From contig NZ_CP089746.1 in the NCBI RefSeq assembly GCF_029541745.1, forward strand, positions 4,535,559 through 4,599,558: a DNA stretch of 64,000 bases. Reading direction: 5' to 3'. Positions 32,771 to 39,350 of the stretch are shown piece after piece (the first letter of the stretch is position 1; every line of letters begins with the position of its first letter). Made by a program: the position numbers and the translations under genes. This DNA comes from Streptomyces sp. LX-29. GTDB taxonomy: Bacteria; Actinomycetota; Actinomycetes; Streptomycetales; Streptomycetaceae. The notes beneath the pieces were generated by a model. The model was not told where the DNA came from. It did not search any database and saw nothing but the letters and a program-made list of their open reading frames with translations.

Positions 32771-33967
32771 ATGAGCCGGATATGGGCCGGGATCGACTGC
32801 GGCAAGACCCACCACCACTGCGTCGCCATGGACGTCGACGGCAAGACCCTGCTGTCGCGCCGGGTGGCCAACGACGAGCCCGAGCTCCTGAAGCTCATGG
32901 GCGACGTCCTCGACCTCGCCGACGGCCGCGAGCTGACCTGGGCGATGGACATGACCGGCGGCGAGCCGGGTCTGTTGATCGCTGTCCTGGTCAACCACCT
33001 GCAGGAGCTGCTCTACATCCCCGGCCGCATGGTCAACCGGGCCTCCGACGCCTACCGGGGAGAGGGCAAGACCGACGCCCGCGACGCCCGGATCATCGCC
33101 GACCAGGCACGCATGCGCCGCGACCTGCAGATCATCCGTCCCGACGACGAGACCACGATCGAGCTGCGGCTGCACACCAGCCACCGCATCGACCTGGTCG
33201 CCGACCGCACCCGCACCATCAACCGCCTGCGGGGCACCCTGCTGAGCATGTTCCCCGCGCTCGAACGCGCCCTGGAACTCACCAACGCAGGTCCCCTGGT
33301 CCTCCTCACCGGCTACCAGACCCCCGCCGCCCTGCGCCGCATCGGCGTCAGTCGGCTCACCACCTGGCTGCGCAACCGCAAGGTCCGCGGCGCCGAAAGC
33401 CTCGCCAAGGCCGCCGTCGAGGCCGCCGAGCGGCAGCACACCGCCGTGGCCGGCGAGAAGGCCATCGCGAAGATGGTGCACACCCTCGCCAGGGAGGTGA
33501 TGGCCCTCAACGAGAAGATCGCCGAGATCGACAAACTCATCGAGGGCCGGTTTCGCGAGCACGAACTCGCCGAGGTGATCCTGAGCATGCCGGGCATGGG
33601 GCCCAAGCTCGGTGCCGAGTTCCTGGTCGCCGTCGGCGGCAGCCTGGCCGGCTTCCCCACCGCGGACCGCCTCGCGGCCTTCGGCGGCGTCGCTCCCGCC
33701 CCGCACGACTCCGGCAAGACCAGCGGAAACCTGCGGCGCCCGCAGCGCTACCACCGGCGCCTGCAACGCGTCTTCTACACCTCCGCGCTGGTCAGCTCCT
33801 GGAGCGATCCCAACTCCAAGCGGTTCTACGACCGCAAGAGAGCCGAGGGCAAGAGCCACGTCCAGGCCGTCCTCGCCCTCGCCCGCCGACGCGTCAACGT
33901 TCTGTGGGCCCTCATCCGTGACCGACGGTGCTACCAAGTCACACCGCCCGTCACGCTTGCCGCTTGA
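32771..33967 (+). CDS. IS110 family transposase
   Basis: Recombinase of 398 residues. The N-terminal RuvC-like DEDD domain begins WAGIDCGKTHHHCVAMDVDG with the first Asp at about residue 9, continues with WAMDMTGGEPG and has the later acidic pair in GKTDARDARIIADQ (about 98-110). The C-terminal Tnp domain contains the helix-hairpin-helix SMPGMGPKLGAEFLVAVGG and a catalytic-type Ser region, APHDSGKTSGNLRRPQRY. The frame is intact. It starts at ATG 32771, preceded by GGGAGCACG. Only about 10 nt separate its stop from the right junction. Confidence 0.95.
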   Translation: MSRIWAGIDCGKTHHHCVAMDVDGKTLLSRRVANDEPELLKLMGDVLDLADGRELTWAMDMTGGEPGLLIAVLVNHLQELLYIPGRMVNRASDAYRGEGKTDARDARIIADQARMRRDLQIIRPDDETTIELRLHTSHRIDLVADRTRTINRLRGTLLSMFPALERALELTNAGPLVLLTGYQTPAALRRIGVSRLTTWLRNRKVRGAESLAKAAVEAAERQHTAVAGEKAIAKMVHTLAREVMALNEKIAEIDKLIEGRFREHELAEVILSMPGMGPKLGAEFLVAVGGSLAGFPTADRLAAFGGVAPAPHDSGKTSGNLRRPQRYHRRLQRVFYTSALVSSWSDPNSKRFYDRKRAEGKSHVQAVLALARRRVNVLWALIRDRRCYQVTPPVTLAA

Positions 33968-33975
33968 CAACAGCA

Positions 33976-34947
33976 TTAGGAAGCCACCGTTCCGGTGTGC
34001 CGGCGGACTCGCCGCAGTCGGGCGGCTCGCTCGTAATCCATCGAGTTCAGCGCGTCCTTCAATACGTCCTGCGGCATGCGCTTCATCGCCGCCGCACTCA
34101 TGCTGCGCAGCTTACGTGCCACCGAGGGTTCGAAACGCTCGATGTTGCCGAGATGGTGCGAAATAATCGCGCAATACGTTCGTACGGCCTTGGGGAGGAG
34201 TTTGTCCGCGTCTCGATCGCGCGCGGTTTCTTCGATTACCTGATCGAATGCGCGGATGAAATCGAGCTGCCGCACATCGCCGATCTGGGTGAGCGAGGAG
34301 GCGACTCCGCGTCGATAGAAGATCCCGAGCAGCCCGGCGGCGGCGAAACTCCTCGCCTCACGGTGCAGCCGCCAGATCCAGGGCCGGTCCTCGGCGGTGC
34401 GCAGACCGTGGGTGAAGTGCAGCAGTCCCTGGTCGAGGAGGCGGCGGTGGTAGACGCCGGCCCAGGCGTACGGGTAGTCCACGGCGGTGGAGCGGTCGGC
34501 GGGCAGTATGACGTCGCGCGGGTCGAGCGCCACGCCCCGGCGGCCCACCGGGACCCGGTGCACGCCGCGCGAGCGGTTGGTGCACTGCACGTGGTCCACG
34601 CGCAGGAAGTCGACGTCCAACTCCTCGATGGTCTCGACGAGTTGGGTGTAGTAGTCGGGGGCGATCCAGTCGTCCCCGTCGAGGAAGGTCAGGTACTCGC
34701 CGCGCGCCGCGTCCAGGCCGGTGTTACGGGCGGTGGCGAGCCCGCCGTTCTGTTCGTGTCGCACCAGGACGGCCCCCGGAAGCTCGCGTTCCGCGCGCTC
34801 CAGGATCTCCGGCGTCCCATCGGCCGAGCAGTCGTCGACGAGGATGAATTCGAAGTCGTCGCGCGCGTTGGCGCGCAGACTTCGCAGGGTGTCTGGGGCA
34901 TATGTCTGCACGTTGTAGAACGGCACGATGACGGAGAGCTTAACCAC
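33976..34947 (-). CDS. Family 2 glycosyltransferase, 3' end altered by IS110
   Basis: GT-A fold glycosyltransferase of 323 residues: LSVIVPFYNVQTYAPDTL at the N-terminus, nucleotide-binding FEFILVDDCSADGT, GGLATARNTGLDAARGEY and the metal-binding LTFLDGDDW. The second half (TAEDRPWIWRLHREARSFAA) is typical of actinobacterial cell-wall polymer glycosyltransferases. The current stop TAA lies at 33976-33978, at the IS110 junction, and may be supplied by the element; a likely original tail lies at 32531-32602. GTG 34947 is chosen because TACCGT ends 7 nt upstream, which gives a leaderless mRNA. The longer frame to 35016 crosses that promoter. Confidence 0.87.
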   Translation of the reverse strand: MVKLSVIVPFYNVQTYAPDTLRSLRANARDDFEFILVDDCSADGTPEILERAERELPGAVLVRHEQNGGLATARNTGLDAARGEYLTFLDGDDWIAPDYYTQLVETIEELDVDFLRVDHVQCTNRSRGVHRVPVGRRGVALDPRDVILPADRSTAVDYPYAWAGVYHRRLLDQGLLHFTHGLRTAEDRPWIWRLHREARSFAAAGLLGIFYRRGVASSLTQIGDVRQLDFIRAFDQVIEETARDRDADKLLPKAVRTYCAIISHHLGNIERFEPSVARKLRSMSAAAMKRMPQDVLKDALNSMDYERAARLRRVRRHTGTVAS

Positions 34948-35134
34948 TCGGGTGACGGTAGGTCGCCGTCCGGCATTCGTCTTGACCTGTGGTGTACCTA
35001 AAGGTGAACGACGCACGTCGGAACGGTTAACCCGGCGCTCCAGTCAGCCGATTCGCCAAGCGTCGACGTGCTGTTAACCGTTTGTTGCGCTTGCGTTGGG
35101 CCGTGAATCGGAATGGCTTCCTACCGTCGGCGAC
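34948..35134. promoter_or_regulatory. Divergent promoter region of the nonulosonate cluster
   Basis: Both divergent genes have TACCGT exactly 7 nt before a GTG: minus strand at 34955-34960 for the GT2 gene and plus strand at 35122-35127 for the DUF6716-like gene. Between them an inverted pair, ACGGTTAAC (35023-35031) and GTTAACCGT (35073-35081), could be a shared operator. No Shine-Dalgarno is present on either side. Confidence 0.55.
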
Positions 35135-36529
35135 GTGCCCACCCGTACCCATTCGACTTCCGCCCCGACCGCCTTGCGCGCCGCCGTCCTGGCCGACTCC
35201 GACACCCGGTGGAAATGGGGCGCGCTGACCGCGCGTCGCCTCGTGTCCACCGATCAGTCGGACAATCCGCAGGATATTCGGCTCGACGGATTCCTGCTGC
35301 GCGGACGGGCCACCCCGACGGTGCGTCAGCTGCGCGAGGTGGGAGTGCCGGCGGACGCGCTGCGCGAGGTCACGGGAGCGGAGTTCGTGCGCGCCGTGGA
35401 CCGTGAGCTGTACGACGTGATCGTGCTCTCCTGCGTCGGCGGCGGGGTGCAGGCGATGCTGCACGGGCTGTCCCGGGCCTGGGCGACCCCCGCCGGATCC
35501 GCGGGCGGGCGCCGCCCGGTGGTCGTCACCGGCTACGTCGGCGTCGTCTACGAGAAGCTCGCCGACGGGCTGCTGCTGCGGCACGGCGCGGACGTGGTGC
35601 TCGCCAACTCCCGGTACGACGCGGACCGCTTCCGCGAGGTCTACCGGGGCGTGGGCGCCGCCGCCGACAGCGTCGTCGAGTGCGCGCTGCCCTTCCTCGG
35701 CGGCGCGCGGTACGACGCCGAGGCCCGGAAGGGCCGCCGCCACCCCGGCGGCACGGTGGTCTTCGCCGTCCAGCCGTCCGTCCCCGACAACCGCGAGGAC
35801 CGCGGCTACCTGCTGCGCCGCGCGCTGGAGCACGCCCGGAAGCACCCCGACCGCGAGGTGCTGGTCAAGCTGCGCAGCAAGCCCGGCGAGCACACCACGC
35901 ACATCGAGGAGCTGCCCTACCAGAAGCTGGCGGCCCGCATCGACGGCGGCGTCCCGGCCAACTTCCGCCTGGCCTACGGCAACATGGGCGAGGTCCTGGA
36001 CACCGCGGACCTGCTGGTGACCGTCAGCTCGACCGCCGCCCTGGAGTCGCTGCACCGCGGCGTCCCCACCGCCGTCCTCACCGACCTGGGCGTCCGCGAG
36101 GCGCTCGGCAACCACCACTTCCTCGGCTCCGGCTGCCTCGCCTCCTGGGACCAGCTGGACCAGGGCCACCTGCCCGAGCCCGACCCGGAGTGGCTGGCCC
36201 GCCAGGGCGTCTGCGCCGACGGCTCGTACATAACCGCCTTCGACGCCGCGCGCGCCCGGGTCGCCGAGCTGGCCGCGGCCCCCGCCCTGCCGCCGCTGAC
36301 GCCCTACTACAGCCGCACCACCGCGCCCGGCTATCTGCCCCGCATCCTCGACCGCTACGGCTTCCGACCGGACGGCACCCCGCGCCCCGGCGCCCCCGGC
36401 GCCGACACCGCCGAGGCCGGCGCGCTGCGCCGGGTCGTCCGGTCCACCGTGCGGGAGGCGGCCCGCGGCGCCTACCGCCACGGCGTCCAGCGGGTCGCCC
36501 CCGTCATCCGCCGGATGGGGGAGCTGTGA
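35135..36529 (+). CDS. DUF6716-like putative glycosyltransferase
   Basis: Protein of 464 residues. An N-terminal Rossmann-like half (LRAAVLADSDTRWKWGALTA; VRQLREVGVPADALREV; YDVIVLSCVGGGVQAMLHGL) is followed by a GT-B-like C-terminal half (VVFAVQPSVPDNREDRGYL; VLVKLRSKPGEHTTHIEELP; DLLVTVSSTAALESLHRGVP). The last two resemble the His/Ser-Ser motifs of polysialyltransferase-type enzymes. I recall this family as DUF6716, putative glycosyltransferase, but cannot confirm it. It heads the plus arm of the nonulosonate cluster. GTG 35135 is chosen from the 7-nt TACCGT spacing, giving a leaderless transcript. Confidence 0.8.
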   Translation: MPTRTHSTSAPTALRAAVLADSDTRWKWGALTARRLVSTDQSDNPQDIRLDGFLLRGRATPTVRQLREVGVPADALREVTGAEFVRAVDRELYDVIVLSCVGGGVQAMLHGLSRAWATPAGSAGGRRPVVVTGYVGVVYEKLADGLLLRHGADVVLANSRYDADRFREVYRGVGAAADSVVECALPFLGGARYDAEARKGRRHPGGTVVFAVQPSVPDNREDRGYLLRRALEHARKHPDREVLVKLRSKPGEHTTHIEELPYQKLAARIDGGVPANFRLAYGNMGEVLDTADLLVTVSSTAALESLHRGVPTAVLTDLGVREALGNHHFLGSGCLASWDQLDQGHLPEPDPEWLARQGVCADGSYITAFDAARARVAELAAAPALPPLTPYYSRTTAPGYLPRILDRYGFRPDGTPRPGAPGADTAEAGALRRVVRSTVREAARGAYRHGVQRVAPVIRRMGEL

Positions 36530-36650
36530 CGAACCGCAGCACCCTCGCCGCGCCCCGCCGGTTGAGCGCTGTGAGTCAGCGCAACGCCCTTGCCACCACC
36601 CGCCGCCGGGGAGAGCCGTGAGCCACCCGGGCGGCACCGAAGGAGCCGCA

Positions 36651-38222
36651 ATGCCCGCCACCCCCGAGCGCCGCGTGGTCGCCGTGATCCCCGCCCGCGG
36701 CGGATCCAAGGGCGTGCCCGCCAAGAACCTCGCCGCCGTGGGAGGTGTGCCGCTGGTCGCCCGCGCGGTGCGCGAGTGCCGCGCCAGTCGGCTGGTGACG
36801 GACGTGGTCGTCTCCACCGACGACGCCGGCATCGCCGCCGCCGCGCGCGGCGCGGGCGCCGAGGTGGTCCAGCGCCCGCCGGCCATCGCCGGCGACACCG
36901 CCACCAGCGAGGCCGCGGTGCTGCACGCCCTGGACGCCTTCGAGTCCCGCCACGGGACGGCCGCGGACGTGGTGCTGCTGGTGCAGTGCACCAGCCCCTT
37001 CATCGCCCGTGAGGACGTCGACGGGGTGGCCGCCGCGGTGCTGGAGGACGGCGCCGACTCCGCGCTGACCGTCGCCCCCTTCCACGGCTTCGTGTGGCGC
37101 GACGCGGCGGACGACGACGGCTTCGCCGCGCGCGCCGCGGTCGCCGGCGCGCCGGACCCGGTGACGGTGGTCGGCCAGGCGTCGGCCGCGGTCGACGGGG
37201 GCGCCCCGGGCCCGGTGACGGTCCCCGCGGGCCGCACCGGGGACGGCACCCGCGCCGACGGCACCTCCGCCACGGCCGCCACGGCCTCCGGGACCGCGAC
37301 CGGCGCCGCGGTCGACGGCGCGGCGACGGGCCGCACGGTCACCGCGGCGGCGCTGCTGGCCGGGACCGCCGACGGGCCGGCCGCCGCGGTCGGCACCGCG
37401 GTCACCGGCCACCGCGCGGCGCCCGGTGGCGCCACCGGCTCCGCGGCCGCCCGCACCCCGGCCGGCGCCGAGGACGCCGAGCCCGCCGGCAGCAGCGGGT
37501 ACGGCGTCAACCACGACAAGTCCTTCCGCCCTCGTCGCCAGGACCGGCCGCAGGACCTGCTGGAGACCGGCGCGGCCTACGCGATGCGGGTCGAGGGCTT
37601 CCGCGCCGAGAAGCACCGCTTCTTCGGGCGTACGGCGCTGGTGCGCACCGACGCCGCCCGGGTGCTGGAGATCGACGACCCGCACGACCTGGCCCGGGCC
37701 CGCGCGCTGGCGCCGCTGCTGGACGCCCCGCGCCCCGGCGCCCTGCCCACCCGTGACGACGTCGACGCGGTGGTGCTCGACTTCGACGGCACCCAGACCG
37801 ACGACAGGGTGCTCATCGACTCCGACGGACGGGAGCTGGTCGCCGTGCACCGCGGCGACGGCCTCGGCGTCGCCGCGCTGCGCCGCTCCGGGCTGGCGCT
37901 GCTGATCCTGTCCACGGAGCGGAACCCCGTCGTCGCCGCGCGGGCACGGAAGCTGGACATCCCCGTGCTGCACGGCATCGACCGCAAGGATCTCGCACTC
38001 AAGCAGTGGTGCGAGGAACAGGGCATCGCTCCCGAGCGGGTGCTCTACGCCGGCAACGACGTCAACGACCTGCCGTGCTTCGACGTGGTCGGCTGGCCGG
38101 TCGCGGTCGCCAACGCGCACGACGTGGTGCGCGGCGCCGCCCGTGCGGTGACCTCCACCCCCGGAGGTCAGGGGGCGATCCGCGAGATCGCCTCCTGGCT
38201 CCTCGGAAAGGAGCTGGCCTGA
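36651..38222 (+). CDS. neuA: CMP-nonulosonate (N-acylneuraminate) cytidylyltransferase fused to HAD phosphatase, with large insertion
   Basis: Activates a nonulosonic acid with CTP. Residues 9-155 hold the cytidylyltransferase N-terminal part (VVAVIPARGGSKGVPAKNLA; VVVSTDDAGIAAAARGAGAE; VLLVQCTSPFIAREDVDGVA). Residues about 157-281 are an Ala/Thr/Gly-rich insertion with no resemblance to the family. The domain resumes at SGYGVNHDKSFRPRRQDRP and LLETGAAYAMRVEGFR. From about 368 a HAD phosphatase follows (VVLDFDGTQTDD; LLILSTERNP; LYAGNDVNDLPCFDVVGWPV), which would remove a 9-phosphate. The length is 523; relatives of this fused type would be near 400. AAGGAG precedes ATG 36651; GTG 36618 is an alternative start. 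Confidence 0.88.
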   Translation: MPATPERRVVAVIPARGGSKGVPAKNLAAVGGVPLVARAVRECRASRLVTDVVVSTDDAGIAAAARGAGAEVVQRPPAIAGDTATSEAAVLHALDAFESRHGTAADVVLLVQCTSPFIAREDVDGVAAAVLEDGADSALTVAPFHGFVWRDAADDDGFAARAAVAGAPDPVTVVGQASAAVDGGAPGPVTVPAGRTGDGTRADGTSATAATASGTATGAAVDGAATGRTVTAAALLAGTADGPAAAVGTAVTGHRAAPGGATGSAAARTPAGAEDAEPAGSSGYGVNHDKSFRPRRQDRPQDLLETGAAYAMRVEGFRAEKHRFFGRTALVRTDAARVLEIDDPHDLARARALAPLLDAPRPGALPTRDDVDAVVLDFDGTQTDDRVLIDSDGRELVAVHRGDGLGVAALRRSGLALLILSTERNPVVAARARKLDIPVLHGIDRKDLALKQWCEEQGIAPERVLYAGNDVNDLPCFDVVGWPVAVANAHDVVRGAARAVTSTPGGQGAIREIASWLLGKELA

Positions 38223-38388
38223 CGCATCAGCTCTTAACCGGTCACCGACCCGGTCACCGACCCCGACCCCGACCGCGGGGCCCCTCCCCGAACCGCCCCG
38301 CACGGACCGGCATCGCGTAGCGAGGCCGCGGCCAAGACGACCTTGTCTCGCCCGGACACCGATCCGGGAACCACTCGAAAGGTTTCAC

Positions 38389-39315
38389 GTGAGCTCCAAC
38401 AACCGCCTCCGCACCCTCGGCGCCAAGATCGTCGGCCCCGGCCACCCGGTCTACGTCACCGGTGAGATCGGCATCAACCACAACGGCGACCTGGAGAACG
38501 CGTTCAAGCTCATCGACGTCGCCGCCGACGCCGGCTGCGACGCCGTCAAGTTCCAGAAGCGCACCCCGGAGATCTGCACCCCGCGCGACCAGTGGGACAT
38601 CGAGCGCGACACCCCGTGGGGCCGGATGACCTACATCGACTACCGCCACCGCGTGGAGTTCGGCGAGGACGAGTACCGCGCCATCGACGAGCACTGCAAG
38701 GAGCGGGGCATCGCCTGGTTCGCCTCCCCGTGGGACACCGAGGCCGTCGCCTTCCTGGAGAAGTTCGACCTCCCGGCGCACAAGGTGGCCTCCGCCTCGC
38801 TCACCGACGACGAGCTGCTGCGCGCCCTGCGCGCCACCGGCCGCACCGTCATCCTGTCGACCGGCATGTCCACCCCGCAGCAGATCCGGCACGCCGTCGA
38901 GGTGCTGGGCAGCGAGAACATCCTGCTCTGCCACGCCACCTCCACCTACCCGGCCAAGGCCGAGGAGCTCAACCTGCGGGTGATCAACACGCTCCAGGCC
39001 GAGTACCCCAACGTGCCGATCGGCTACTCCGGCCACGAGACCGGCCTGCAGACCACGCTGGCCGCGGTCGCCCTCGGCGCCACCTTCATCGAGCGCCACA
39101 TCACCCTCGACCGCGCCATGTGGGGCTCGGACCAGGCCGCCTCCGTCGAGCCCCAGGGCCTCCAGCGTCTGGTGCGCGACATCCGCGTCGTCGAGGAGTC
39201 CCTGGGCGACGGCGTGAAGAAGGTCTACGAGAGCGAGCTCGGCCCGATGAAGAAGCTCCGCCGTGTCAGCGGCGTCATCGCCGAGCAGACGCGGCGCGAG
39301 CCGGCCGCCGTCTGA
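38389..39315 (+). CDS. neuB: Nonulosonic acid (N-acetylneuraminate-type) synthase
   Basis: PEP-dependent condensing enzyme of 308 residues. The NeuB barrel motifs are present: VYVTGEIGINHNGDLENAFK (about 21-40), DAVKFQKRTPEICTPRDQW, WFASPWDTEAVAFLEKFDLP, KVASASLTDDELLRAL, LSTGMSTPQQIRHAVEVLG, LLCHATSTYPAKAEELNL, GYSGHETGLQTTLAAVALGA and FIERHITLDRAMWGSDQAAS. The usual C-terminal antifreeze-like (SAF) domain is missing, as in some actinobacterial forms. It condenses PEP with a hexosamine or hexose to give sialic acid or Kdn; which one cannot be read from sequence. GTG 38389 follows GAAAGG. It lies between neuA and a sialyltransferase-like gene. Confidence 0.93.
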   Translation: MSSNNRLRTLGAKIVGPGHPVYVTGEIGINHNGDLENAFKLIDVAADAGCDAVKFQKRTPEICTPRDQWDIERDTPWGRMTYIDYRHRVEFGEDEYRAIDEHCKERGIAWFASPWDTEAVAFLEKFDLPAHKVASASLTDDELLRALRATGRTVILSTGMSTPQQIRHAVEVLGSENILLCHATSTYPAKAEELNLRVINTLQAEYPNVPIGYSGHETGLQTTLAAVALGATFIERHITLDRAMWGSDQAASVEPQGLQRLVRDIRVVEESLGDGVKKVYESELGPMKKLRRVSGVIAEQTRREPAAV

Positions 39316-39350
39316 CGGCCGGAACCCTCCGAGGCACTGACGGGAATCTG

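Larger units (their letters stand above)
32603..33978 (+). mobile_element. IS110-family insertion sequence
   Basis: Element of about 1.37 kb with a single DEDD transposase gene (32771-33967), a left non-coding region of about 170 bp and almost no right non-coding region. This is the layout of the IS110 subgroup, whose left end encodes a bridge RNA. IS110 elements lack terminal inverted repeats and make no longer target duplication, so the ends given are estimates: left +/-20 nt, right +/-6 nt. ATTAGGAAG occurs at 32684-32692 and again at the right junction, 33975-33983. It lies antisense to the GT2/polysialyltransferase arm. Confidence 0.75.

Noticed and set aside
35027..37519. 830-codon open frame on the minus strand
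   Set aside because: Antisense to the DUF6716-like and neuA genes; low-complexity mirror of GC-rich codons.
38234..38275. Repeats (GGTCACCGACCC) before neuB as an operator
   Set aside because: Two short direct copies without symmetry in a C-rich stretch; not convincing.
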